DNA of 21,881 nt from Lentzea aerocolonigenes. Lineage in GTDB: Bacteria; Actinomycetota; Actinomycetes; Mycobacteriales; Pseudonocardiaceae. The stretch covers positions 1 to 21,881 of the forward strand of contig NZ_JYJG01000414.1 of assembly GCF_000955955.1 (NCBI RefSeq), given 5' to 3'. The notes under the pieces are model-generated. The model saw only the letters and a list, made by a program, of their open reading frames with translations, searched no databases and was not told the DNA's origin. This document shows, one piece after another, positions 6,799 through 14,481 of this stretch. A program made the translations under genes and the position numbers. Positions within the stretch are counted from its first letter, which is position 1. Each line of letters opens with the position of its first letter.

Positions 6799-9700
6799 GG
6801 GCGCAACCATCCGGGATCGCGCGCGACCCACTCGCGCAGGTCGTGCAGGTTGTCCTGCAACGGGTTCGTGACGCCGCGGAACGGCAGCCGCAGCGCACCG
6901 GGCAGCGTCTCCTCCCAGAACTCGCGCAACGCCAGCAGCCTGCGCGTGCCGCTCTCACCGGTGCGCTGGCCGAGCTCGGCGTCGATGCGGGCCAGTTCGG
7001 CCGGCGCCATCCCGACGATCTGGTCGAACAGCTGCGACGGCTTGTCCGGCCGGCGATCCACCCCGTTCGGGGTCATGCCGATCAGCTTGGCGCAGAAGTC
7101 GCGGCGGATCTGCTTGTCGTCGGTCAGCACCCACGCCTCGTACGCCGAGAGCAGACTCGCCCAGCTCGACATGCGGCCGAACGGTTCCAGCGGCAGTTTC
7201 ATGCTGGCCTGCGCGTTGTCGCCGAGCTGCACGGTGATCGCGGCCGGCGAGTCCTCGTCGCCGACCACGGAGATCTGGTCGTTCCAGGCCGCGCAGAGCA
7301 GGTGGTGCAGGATGCGTTCGCGGTGCTCCGGAGTCGTGGCCAGGTAACCGAAGTCGTAGCCCAGCCGCTGCCGCCAGCGCAGGAAGTCCTGCTGCTCCTC
7401 GTGTTTCAGCGCGTCCGACCAGTGCTTGAGGACCTCGCGGACCTCCGGCACCTCGGTCAGGCCCATCGAGCTGCGGAACAGCACGACCGTGATCGACTCG
7501 GCCGAGATCGGGCGGAACTCGATTACGGCGTCCTGGCGCGGCAGGGAGACCTCCTGCCGCAGGAACTTCTCCAGCTCCAGGTCCTTGGCCGGGGCGGGAT
7601 AGCTGAACAGGATCCGCAGCTTGCCGGTGCCACTCGGCGCGAACCCGCCCGGTACCAGTCCGGCGAGCTTCTCCCGGAACTGCGTCAGGTCCTCGTCGCC
7701 GACCTGGGCACCCGGCTTGCCCGCCGCGGCCGCCAGCAGGTCCTGCAACGCCGGCAGCAACGGCCGGTGCTGCCCGTCGCGGAACGCGAAGAGGCGCTTC
7801 ACGGCCTGCTTCACCTGGTCCTTGACGTGTGCGACGGCCATCTCGGGGCTGCGTCCGTCGAGCACCAGGTCGTAGGCGTGCTTCCAGCCCTCCTCGCCGA
7901 GGATCGCGGTGACGAGGTCGCCCACGGTGGCGGTCGCGTTCAGCTTGCCGCCCTGGTGCACGTAGAAGGCCACGAACCGGCGCACCACCGCCTCGTAGAA
8001 CGACTCGAGCTGGCCCTGGCGCGGCAGCAGGTACGTGACGCCGACGCGCTGCTGGTACAGCTCGCTCGACTTGGAGTTGAACCTCTTCTCGCTCTGCCGC
8101 GCGTGGTCCTCGAACGCCGCGACGAGCGAGAGCACCTGCTGTTGCACGGCCTTGAGCTTGAGGTCCCAGCGCACCGCCTGGTCGTTCCACGCCGCGTGCC
8201 AGACCCGCTTGGCACGCCACGCGTACCACTCGTTCTGCCGGGCGAGCAGGGCTCGCACGGCTGGGTCGGAGTACTGCAGCTTGCGCAGGAACTTGCCCTT
8301 GATCCCGGCCGAGGTCGGCGGGTTGAGCGTCAGGCCGGGCGGGGCGGCCGGTTCGCCGCGCCGCAGTTCGAGGATCTTCGCGAACCCGTGGGCGCTGGCC
8401 TCGTCGGTGAGCCCGTCGTGGCCGTTGAGGACGCGCCGCAGCCGGAACAGGTCGACCTCGCCGAGCAGCGACTTCACCGCGCGCCCCACGTCGAACGTCT
8501 GCACCATCTCCGGGACCTGCCTGGCCAGCTGCAGGTGCAGGGTGTTCAGGCCGGACTCCATCGTGCGGGCGCGGGTGGCGAGCGTCCGGGAGATCGCGTC
8601 CGCGCCGCTGACCGCCGCCGGCTCGGTGATGGGCACGGGTGCGCGCAGTCGCAGCGGGTCCACATTGGACTCGGTGAAGAACCGCTCGATGAACGGCGCG
8701 TTGTTCTCCGCCTGACCGGTGCCCGGCCGGTCCAGCTCGGTGACCGCGGTGGCGAGCAGGCGAGAGGCGATGATCTCCGCGATGTCGTCGACCGGGACCG
8801 TCATCGACGCGACCGAGCTCGTGGACACACCGCGGTTTCCGATGCCGGTCGCGGCGGGCACCTCGCGTTCGACCGCGCTGTTGATGAACGAGTCGGCGAA
8901 GCTCATGTACGTCTGGGCGATGGCGTGACTGCCGCCGTCGCCGTCGGTGCCGAGGTCGGTGCCGACCAGCGACAGCACCAGCGAGACGATCGACCTGTGC
9001 AGGTCTTCCCGTTGCACGCCAGGGCCCTTGCCGAACAGGAACGCGGTCTGCACGGTCGAGGCGCGCAGCCGGATCTCCTCGCGGTCCGGGTAGCGCACCG
9101 CCAGCGAGCCGCTGATGCCGGTGCTGTCCAGCTCGGTGCCCGCGACCTGGGCGTTCTGGTCGTCGACCAGCCGGAACAGGTCGAGCAGAGACCGGCCCGC
9201 GTTGAGCCTGGCCGCCCTGCCGCCGCCCAGTCCTTCGTCGAACGCGGACGGCATCAGGACTAGCGGGAAGATCCGCGCGCGGTAGTCCTGGTGCGCGAAG
9301 ACGTCGCCGATCAGGTGCAGGAAGTCGAAGAAGATGCCGCTGCCCGTGCCACCCGCGACGCTGAACGCCACGAAGACGTCGCAGGACAACGCCCTGTGAC
9401 CGCCGCCGAGCATCGCGAGCTCACCGAGCGAGTTGTTGATCGAGCCGATCGCCTTGCGCAGCGGGGCTTGCGCGGCCGAGGTGCCGCCGCGGAACGTCTC
9501 GAACAGGGCGGCGCGGCCGACGGTGGGGAGCTGGCCGGCGCCGCGGGCGAGCGGGCCGATGCGCGGTTCGCCGGTGGGCGGGGGCAGCCAGTCGTTGATG
9601 TACTGCGGTGCGGCCAGGCGCAGGCTGCGGGCGACCTCCGGGTAGGTGTCGTGGTGCGGCACCAGTTCGCGGACGAGGTGCATGGTCCGTTCCGCGGCCG

Positions 9701-9950
9701 GCAGGTACTCCGGGTCCGGCACGACCCGGCGCTCGAGCGCGCCGAACTCGTCCTCGCTCAGGTCCGCGTACACGAACTGGAGGCACGAGGGCAGCTGGTA
9801 GGGCAGGAAGTTCTTGCCCTGCATGCGGCGCTGCAGCTCCGAGCCGTCCGGCCCGCACAGCTCCTCGCGCAACTTGCGCTCCAGCTCGGCCCCGACGCGA
9901 CAACCGGTGCCACCCAGTCCGACGTACAGCATGGGCTGGTAGATCTGCAT
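6795..9950 (-). CDS. Large tubulin/FtsZ-like GTPase (Tubulin_2-type domain)
   Basis: A 1,051-residue protein. The N-terminal region has tubulin-superfamily nucleotide-binding features: an opening strand and glycine loop MLYVGLGGTGCRVG (7-20), an acidic strand end VYADLSEDE (60-68), and the tubulin signature loop in FSVAGGTGSGIFFDF (196-210, GGTGSG at 200-205). A RLNAGRSLLDL helix (about 248-258) may carry the ribose-binding Asn. This fits the family Pfam calls Tubulin_2 (tubulin-like), which is much larger than FtsZ. The remaining ~780 residues are mostly helical, with no TM segment and no domain I recognise. GTP binding is well supported; polymerisation is only inferred. It starts at an ATG 29 bp after the vWA gene, with AAGG-type ribosome-binding sequence upstream, and overlaps the next gene by 4 bp. 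It may be a filament or scaffold for the membrane components. Confidence 0.85.
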   Translation of the reverse strand: MQIYQPMLYVGLGGTGCRVGAELERKLREELCGPDGSELQRRMQGKNFLPYQLPSCLQFVYADLSEDEFGALERRVVPDPEYLPAAERTMHLVRELVPHHDTYPEVARSLRLAAPQYINDWLPPPTGEPRIGPLARGAGQLPTVGRAALFETFRGGTSAAQAPLRKAIGSINNSLGELAMLGGGHRALSCDVFVAFSVAGGTGSGIFFDFLHLIGDVFAHQDYRARIFPLVLMPSAFDEGLGGGRAARLNAGRSLLDLFRLVDDQNAQVAGTELDSTGISGSLAVRYPDREEIRLRASTVQTAFLFGKGPGVQREDLHRSIVSLVLSLVGTDLGTDGDGGSHAIAQTYMSFADSFINSAVEREVPAATGIGNRGVSTSSVASMTVPVDDIAEIIASRLLATAVTELDRPGTGQAENNAPFIERFFTESNVDPLRLRAPVPITEPAAVSGADAISRTLATRARTMESGLNTLHLQLARQVPEMVQTFDVGRAVKSLLGEVDLFRLRRVLNGHDGLTDEASAHGFAKILELRRGEPAAPPGLTLNPPTSAGIKGKFLRKLQYSDPAVRALLARQNEWYAWRAKRVWHAAWNDQAVRWDLKLKAVQQQVLSLVAAFEDHARQSEKRFNSKSSELYQQRVGVTYLLPRQGQLESFYEAVVRRFVAFYVHQGGKLNATATVGDLVTAILGEEGWKHAYDLVLDGRSPEMAVAHVKDQVKQAVKRLFAFRDGQHRPLLPALQDLLAAAAGKPGAQVGDEDLTQFREKLAGLVPGGFAPSGTGKLRILFSYPAPAKDLELEKFLRQEVSLPRQDAVIEFRPISAESITVVLFRSSMGLTEVPEVREVLKHWSDALKHEEQQDFLRWRQRLGYDFGYLATTPEHRERILHHLLCAAWNDQISVVGDEDSPAAITVQLGDNAQASMKLPLEPFGRMSSWASLLSAYEAWVLTDDKQIRRDFCAKLIGMTPNGVDRRPDKPSQLFDQIVGMAPAELARIDAELGQRTGESGTRRLLALREFWEETLPGALRLPFRGVTNPLQDNLHDLREWVARDPGWLRP

Positions 9951-9979
9951 GATGAGCCTTGTCCTTCTGTCGTCGGCGG

Positions 9980-12187
9980 TCAGAGCAGGTGGTTGCCGCT
10001 GGTCGGGCGGTCCTCGTGCTGCGGTGTCGTCAACGGGTCCTGGTCGGGGAAGTCGATGGCGGGGGCGTGCTCGTCCTGCACTTCGATGGCGAGGTTCCCG
10101 CTCACGGTCACGCGTTCACCGAGCTGAAGTGCTTGCGTGTCGCCGTAAGGAGTGCGGAGCTGCAACCGGCCGCCGACTCGGGTGAGCTCGTAGCTGTCCT
10201 CGCCGCCCGCCGAGTGCGAGAGCTGCGCGAGTCCTGTGTGGACTTCGCCGAGGTGGAAGCGCAGCACCGGCGCCGACTGCTCCGGTGCGGCCAGGTCGCC
10301 GCACGAGCGGTAGCCGTCGTACAGGCGGACGACCAGGCCGCGGACGTCGCGCTGACGGCGCCGGTACAGGACGATGATCAACGTCGCGGTGATCGCGGCC
10401 GCCGTCAGGAGGGCGATCCCGATGCCGGTCCAGGGCAGGGGTTTCTTGACGTTCGCGGTGATCCGCCACTCGTAGATCACGTCGTCCGGGTGCTCGTCGT
10501 CGACGACCCGGAGCGTCAACGCGTTGGCGCCCAGGGTGGTGTTGTCCGCGAAGACCAGGTCGAAGTCGAACGCCCGGACGCCCGACGGCGGGATGTCGAG
10601 CACTGTCTGCTCGCCGGGGATGCTCACCACCGTGCCGGGTGCGGTGTCGGCGACGATGATCCTGGCCTTGCGGGGCCGGCCGGACTCGTTCGTGACGCTG
10701 GCCTTGCCGCGGACCTTCTGCCCTGGACTGATGTCGTTCCAGTTGATCTTGTCTTCGAACGCCGAGCTGGCGAAGAACTGGCGTGGGCCGGTGATGAGCG
10801 CGGCGTCGACGGTCCTGGTGTCGCTGCTGATGCCGATGCCCGCGACCGTGCCGGTGAACTTGACCGTGCCCTTGGCCTGGTCCGGGACGACGATCTTGCC
10901 GGAGTAGATGCCGTCCCGGCCTCTGCTGTCGCCGTTCTGGGCGTCGTCGTTGAGCGGAATCGCCGTGGTGAAGCCGTCTCCGGCGAGGTCGGCGGTGAAC
11001 GCGACGTCCCTGAGCTCGTCCGGGTCGGTGATCGACCGGCTCCTGGTCTGCAGGCTCAGCGAGACCGTGACCTCCTGGCCCGGCTGCGGCGCGGGCGGGT
11101 TCACCGTCATGCTCGACCTGATCGCGCCCTGGTACATCACCACCGTGCTGACGTCGAGCGCCGGCACGCCCGGCGCGGAGGCGATCTTCACGGTCCACTC
11201 GCCGGGTAAGGGGTTCACGATCCGCAGACCCTCGACCGTGCCGTTCTCACCGCTCACCTGGAACGTGGAACCGCCCTGGGTGCCCGACTTCGGCACGGTG
11301 TTGCCCTCGGGGTCCACATAGGACACGGTGATGCGCGAGTCGTGCTTGGTGACGAGGATCGAACCGTCGGTGGCGATCACCGGGATCCTGACCTTGGCCT
11401 CGGCCGTTCCGCCGCTGCTGACCGGGGTGCGCTGGATGTCGCTCGCACCAACGCATCTGCCTGCCTGGAAGGCCTTGATGAGCGCCCGGGCGACGTCCGC
11501 GCTGCTGGTGACGACGGTGGCGGCCGGCGTCGGTGCCTTCGCCCCGCACTGGCCCTGGAACGAGCCCTTCGCGAACCTGTCCAGCTGCGCCTGGTCGACG
11601 TTGCCGAAGCCGAGCGGCCAGGTCTGGACCTTCTCCTTGTTGGCTTCCTGCAGCAGCGTGCCGATCAGGTCGTGCGCGGTGCGGTTGCGCTGGTCGCCGA
11701 TGTTGTCCGGGCCGTAACGGGGGCTGTCGGTGACGTCGAGCTTGCCGTCGGTGAGCAGGAAGATCAGCTTCGGGCCCTGCTTGTCGCCCTTGAGATAGCT
11801 GAGTGCCTGCTGCATCGCCGCCGCGTGGTCGGTGCCGTCACCAGCGGTCCTGCTCTTCAGGTTGCGCGTGCAGTCGCTGAGCCGCTGGCGGTCCTGCGCG
11901 GTCGCCACGGTGCTCGGCGGGCACACCACGTCGACCGGCGACTGGCCGCCGTTGTCGCTGCCGAACCCGACCACGGCGATGGTGCTGGACGGCGCGAACT
12001 CGCCGAGCGCGATCAGGGCCGCGGCCTCCCGCTCGCGGTCCATGTCCTGCGCGCTGATGCTGCTGGACTCGTCGACCAGCACCACGATGTTCGCGGGCTG
12101 GATGACGGGTTCTGGTTGTTGCTGTGCCACGCCCGGCGAGCTCAGCAGCAGCGCGGCCGCTGTAGAGGCGAGCACGGAGAGACGCAT
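9980..12187 (-). CDS. Secreted, membrane-anchored von Willebrand factor A protein
   Basis: A 735-residue type I membrane protein and first gene of the operon. Residues 1-21 form a signal peptide (hydrophobic core LASTAAALLLSS, cleavage near GVAQ). The vWA domain follows directly, with a complete MIDAS metal site: DESSS (Asp39, Ser41, Ser43), GDGTDH (Thr118) and LLTDGKLD (Asp146). From about 255 to 580 the protein is beta-rich and probably forms several Ig/fibronectin-like modules. One TM segment lies near 586-608, followed by RRRQR, giving a cytoplasmic tail of about 125 residues with beta-rich character (GGRLQLRTPYG). This layout suggests an outside sensor or adhesion domain signalling inward to the tubulin, pseudokinase and GTPase partners. 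The ATG has a GGTGA about 8 nt upstream. The ligand is unknown. Confidence 0.88.
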   Translation of the reverse strand: MRLSVLASTAAALLLSSPGVAQQQPEPVIQPANIVVLVDESSSISAQDMDREREAAALIALGEFAPSSTIAVVGFGSDNGGQSPVDVVCPPSTVATAQDRQRLSDCTRNLKSRTAGDGTDHAAAMQQALSYLKGDKQGPKLIFLLTDGKLDVTDSPRYGPDNIGDQRNRTAHDLIGTLLQEANKEKVQTWPLGFGNVDQAQLDRFAKGSFQGQCGAKAPTPAATVVTSSADVARALIKAFQAGRCVGASDIQRTPVSSGGTAEAKVRIPVIATDGSILVTKHDSRITVSYVDPEGNTVPKSGTQGGSTFQVSGENGTVEGLRIVNPLPGEWTVKIASAPGVPALDVSTVVMYQGAIRSSMTVNPPAPQPGQEVTVSLSLQTRSRSITDPDELRDVAFTADLAGDGFTTAIPLNDDAQNGDSRGRDGIYSGKIVVPDQAKGTVKFTGTVAGIGISSDTRTVDAALITGPRQFFASSAFEDKINWNDISPGQKVRGKASVTNESGRPRKARIIVADTAPGTVVSIPGEQTVLDIPPSGVRAFDFDLVFADNTTLGANALTLRVVDDEHPDDVIYEWRITANVKKPLPWTGIGIALLTAAAITATLIIVLYRRRQRDVRGLVVRLYDGYRSCGDLAAPEQSAPVLRFHLGEVHTGLAQLSHSAGGEDSYELTRVGGRLQLRTPYGDTQALQLGERVTVSGNLAIEVQDEHAPAIDFPDQDPLTTPQHEDRPTSGNHLL

Positions 12188-12247
12188 GAGTCAATTCACC
12201 CACTGACGCTCGTGGAATGTACCAAGGATTGATGCCGCGTTATTGGC

Positions 12248-12259
12248 GGGACCGGTCCC
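12248..12259. promoter_or_regulatory. 12-bp perfect palindrome, possible operator upstream of the vWA operon
   Basis: GGGACCGGTCCC is a perfect palindrome about 60 bp upstream of the vWA start codon, just downstream of a candidate -10 box. That position would suit a repressor site controlling the seven-gene operon. In GC-rich DNA a 12-bp palindrome can arise by chance, so this is suggestive only. Confidence 0.35.
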
Positions 12260-12267
12260 TTTTGGTT

Positions 12268-12296
12268 CACGTATGAGCGCGATTATGCCGGGTCAA
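12268..12296 (-). promoter_or_regulatory. Candidate promoter for the vWA-tubulin-GTPase operon
   Basis: On the minus strand a -35-like TTGACC (12296-12291) is followed after 17 bp by TACGTG (12273-12268) as a weak -10. The 175-bp gap is visibly more AT-rich than its surroundings, as expected for a promoter. Transcription would begin about 75 bp before the vWA ATG. The -10 is poor, and CATAAT just upstream is an alternative, so the exact boxes are uncertain. Confidence 0.35.
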
Positions 12297-12311
12297 ATGG
12301 GTGAAAATCAT

Positions 12312-12350
12312 GGACAAAACGTGGTCAATAGCTGACCCTCTGCTTTGTCC
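12312..12350 (-). terminator. Nested inverted repeat, probable terminator after the PLP-enzyme gene
   Basis: Outer arms GGACAAA (12312-12318) and TTTGTCC (12344-12350) enclose inner arms GGTCA (12323-12327) and TGACC (12333-12337), with a 5-nt loop and a 4/6-nt internal bulge. On the minus strand the hairpin begins about 12 nt after the PLP enzyme's stop and is followed by ATGATTTTC, a weak T-rich tail. It would separate that gene from the downstream operon. A dyad operator for the vWA operon is the alternative reading. Confidence 0.5.
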
Positions 12351-12362
12351 GGGCGTGCTTTA

Positions 12363-13334
12363 TCAGAACTGGGCGACGGCTTCCGGCGCATAGCCGTAAA
12401 AACCCGGAAGACCACCCGTGTGGAGGAACACGAGCGGAACTTCGCTGGTGGGCGCGATGGTGCGGAACTTCGCTGCCGCCTTGCCCGTGTAGACCGGGTC
12501 GAGGATGACGCCCTCGGTTTCCGCGAACAGCTTCAGCACGTTCCACATGTCCGGCGTCGGAACGCCGTAACCAGGGCCGATGGTGTCGTCGGTGACGCGT
12601 AGGTGGTCGAGTTTCGGGGCTGGCGCGTTCAGGAGTGCCGCCGCGTCGCCGGCGAGACCGCGCAGTTCTTTTTCGGCGTCTTCCGCCGAGTGGGAGACGC
12701 TTGCGGCGTGAACGGTGCCGGGCCAGCCGAGCAGTTCCGTGCCGAGTGCGATGCCCGCCGCCGTGGCGCCACTGCCCTGCGGCACGACGATCGTGGCGTT
12801 GTCGATACCGCGTTCGTCGAGCTGGCCGATGAGCTCGACCGCCGCGGCGACGTAGCCGAGCGTGCCGAGTCCGTTCGAGCCGCCGACGGGGAGCGTTACC
12901 GCTTTGTCGTGGTTTACGCGCAAGTAGGTTTCTGCGGTTTCTTCGGCGTCCGCGCAGATGTGCACGTTCGCACCGAACATGTGGTCCAGCACGACGTTGC
13001 CGGACTTCTCGTACGCGTCGCCCTTCATCGGCACCTTGGCCGTGAGAACGAGTTCACAGCGGAGGCCGAGCTTGGCGCACGCGGCCGCGGTCTGCCGGCC
13101 GTGGTTCGTCTGCAGCGCGCCGAACGTGATGATCGTGTCCGCGCCGTCCTCGATCGCCTGTCCCAGCAGGAACTCCAGCTTGCGCAGCTTGTTGCCGCCC
13201 GCGCCGAGCCCGTTGACGTCGTCGCGCTTGATCAGGACCGGCGGGCCGCCGAGCGCGGTCGCGAGCCTCGGGGCGTCGTCGAGCGGGGTCGGCCAGCTGC
13301 CCAGTGCGACACGGGGAAACGCGCTCAGGTCCAT
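12363..13334 (-). CDS. D-cysteine desulfhydrase / ACC deaminase family PLP enzyme
   Basis: A 323-residue cytoplasmic enzyme of the tryptophan-synthase-beta fold (type II PLP). The Schiff-base lysine is in GAGGNKLRKLEF (Lys49). QTNHGRQTAAACAKLGL (75-91) is the substrate-carboxylate loop and resembles the SNHxRQTAA motif of D-cysteine desulfhydrase and cysteate sulfo-lyase more than the SNQTRQ of true ACC deaminases. VVPQGSGATAAGIALG is the phosphate-binding glycine loop, and HTGGLPGFYGY closes the active site near the C-terminus. Expected chemistry is breakdown of D-cysteine or a related amino acid to pyruvate, ammonia and sulfide; the true substrate cannot be read from sequence. It lies 15 bp after the Nudix gene on the same strand, so the two are probably co-transcribed, and is followed by a hairpin. 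Confidence 0.88.
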   Translation of the reverse strand: MDLSAFPRVALGSWPTPLDDAPRLATALGGPPVLIKRDDVNGLGAGGNKLRKLEFLLGQAIEDGADTIITFGALQTNHGRQTAAACAKLGLRCELVLTAKVPMKGDAYEKSGNVVLDHMFGANVHICADAEETAETYLRVNHDKAVTLPVGGSNGLGTLGYVAAAVELIGQLDERGIDNATIVVPQGSGATAAGIALGTELLGWPGTVHAASVSHSAEDAEKELRGLAGDAAALLNAPAPKLDHLRVTDDTIGPGYGVPTPDMWNVLKLFAETEGVILDPVYTGKAAAKFRTIAPTSEVPLVFLHTGGLPGFYGYAPEAVAQF

Positions 13335-13349
13335 ACCGGCGAGCTTAGG

Positions 13350-13880
13350 TCAGACCTCACGACCGAACTCCGCGTAAAACGTGGAACCGCTCTCAAGCGC
13401 CCTGAAGGCCAACGTGAGCCGCCGGTGCAGCGACGGGTAGACGCGCGGCCGGGCCTCGTCGAGCGACAGGTACAGGACTCCAGACAGCTCGGAGTCGTGC
13501 GCGGTCGCGTCGTCGACGATCCCACCGTCGAACACGAACTGATGGCAGTCGCGCCACACCCCGTTGCGCGGCGTCCAGTCCACGACGAGCAGCGGTCCGA
13601 GTGAGACGTCGAGCCCGAGTTCCTCCCGGATCTCCCTGACCGTCGCGGCTTTCGGGGACTCGTCGTCCTCGGTCATGCCGCCGGGGATGTCCAGCACCGC
13701 CTTGTACGTCGGCACCACGAAGAGCACACGTCCGGTGGAATCACGGATCAGCGCGCCGCCCGCGGACGTCTTGGTGGGCCTGCGCGACGCCACGCCCGGC
13801 TCGTACTCCAGCTCGGCCGGACCTTCGCCGAGTACATCGGCGGCGAATGAGGCGGGGTCTCCCGCGTGCTGTGCGGACAC
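13350..13880 (-). CDS. Nudix hydrolase
   Basis: A Nudix-fold hydrolase of about 176 residues, acting in the cytoplasm on an NDP-X type substrate. The Nudix box is complete: starting at Gly68 it reads GMTEDDE, a seven-residue spacer, then REIREELGL ending near residue 90. This matches GX5EX7REUXEEXGU with all metal-binding Glu residues. The LDIPGG strand precedes the box and HQFVFDGGI follows it. The start is uncertain. I favour the GTG at 13880, because an extension to the TTG at 13976 would run over an inverted repeat and has no conserved look; a GTG near 13793 would give a shorter, still complete core. The substrate cannot be assigned. It precedes the PLP enzyme by 15 bp. Confidence 0.82.
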   Translation of the reverse strand: MSAQHAGDPASFAADVLGEGPAELEYEPGVASRRPTKTSAGGALIRDSTGRVLFVVPTYKAVLDIPGGMTEDDESPKAATVREIREELGLDVSLGPLLVVDWTPRNGVWRDCHQFVFDGGIVDDATAHDSELSGVLYLSLDEARPRVYPSLHRRLTLAFRALESGSTFYAEFGREV

Positions 13881-13931
13881 GAGTTGATGATCACACCACG
13901 GAGTGAATTCCGCACCGGCTGTGCTGCGGTT

Positions 13932-13949
13932 ATCCGCTGGTGAGCGGAT
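13932..13949. promoter_or_regulatory. Inverted repeat in the divergent Nudix / membrane-protein intergenic region
   Basis: ATCCGCT (13932-13938) and AGCGGAT (13943-13949) form perfect 7-bp arms around GGTG. The site lies in the ~178-bp gap between the divergent starts at 13880 and 14059, a normal place for an operator. No regulator is recognised. An 8-bp palindrome GAGTACTC follows at 13986-13993. I see no confident -35/-10 pair for either gene in this gap. Confidence 0.35.
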
Positions 13950-14045
13950 GTCCCCATGATGACGGAACGCAACCAAACGACCAGGGAGTACTCTCGTCGT
14001 TGTAACTCCGTGCGATCAATCGCCGATGTCCACGGCAACATCGGT

Positions 14046-14053
14046 GGAGGTGA
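14046..14053 (+). promoter_or_regulatory. Strong ribosome binding site that fixes the start of the two-TM protein
   Basis: GGAGGTGA sits 5 nt before the ATG at 14059. This makes that ATG a much better start than the in-frame ATG at 14026, which has no such sequence upstream. Confidence 0.8.
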
Positions 14054-14058
14054 CGCCA

Positions 14059-14409
14059 ATGGGGGCAACCGGTGCCGCCAGACGTAGACGCGACAGCAGA
14101 TCGGCCCCGTGGTCGGTGGTCGGACTCACTGTCGTCTTCGTCGTGGTGGCCCAGGTCCAGTTCGCCATCGCGGTCGCGGAATCGGTCTGGTGGCCGGTCG
14201 CGATCGGGGTGCTGCTGCTGGCCGCGGCGGTCGCGTTCGTGAAGACGGCGCGCAGGCTGCGTTGGGAAGACAGCGACCCGTACGAGGCACCGCCCACGGC
14301 GGTCCAGCGGCCGGTTCCGGCCGAGTACGAGAGCCACGTCGACGCCGACGGAAGCCTTGCACGTGCGGTCGGCGACGTGGTCCACGCGTCCCGGCGCTGG
14401 CGGGCCTGA
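14059..14409 (+). CDS. Small two-TM membrane protein, hypothetical
   Basis: A 116-residue protein. A basic N-terminus (RRRR near 8-11) precedes two hydrophobic segments, about residues 19-41 (VVGLTVVFVVVAQVQFAIAV) and 44-60 (WWPVAIGVLLLAAAVAF). After these comes KTARRLRWEDSDPYEAPP and a polar C-terminal tail of about 50 residues. The basic N-terminus and the KTARRLR segment after TM2 predict both ends in the cytoplasm. I do not recognise the family and assign no function. It is transcribed away from the Nudix gene and stands alone, since the next plus-strand gene begins 72 bp later. The start is set by the GGAGGTGA at 14046. Confidence 0.7.
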   Translation: MGATGAARRRRDSRSAPWSVVGLTVVFVVVAQVQFAIAVAESVWWPVAIGVLLLAAAVAFVKTARRLRWEDSDPYEAPPTAVQRPVPAEYESHVDADGSLARAVGDVVHASRRWRA

Positions 14410-14481
14410 CAGCCTCGTAGAGCGGAGACCGGGCCGGCAGGGTGGTCCGGTCATTTCGCCGTGCATCTGGACAATGGCGTC

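Noticed and set aside
6843..9263. An 806-codon open frame on the plus strand opposite the tubulin gene
   Set aside because: It is rich in Arg, Gln, Val and His with no recognisable motif. It is the usual mirror of a GC-rich gene whose minus-strand frame has clear tubulin motifs.
12363..13334. Naming the PLP enzyme a true ACC deaminase
   Set aside because: The loop reads TNHGRQTAA, closer to D-cysteine desulfhydrase than to the SNQTRQ loop of ACC deaminases.
13347..13357. AGGTCAGACCT inverted repeat at the end of the Nudix gene
   Set aside because: Short, overlapping the stop codon inside a likely operon, and only loosely like an iron box; probably chance.
13881..13976. N-terminal extension of the Nudix protein to a TTG at 13976
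   Set aside because: It would use a rare start, run through the inverted repeat at 13932-13949, and encode a non-conserved His/Arg-rich stretch.
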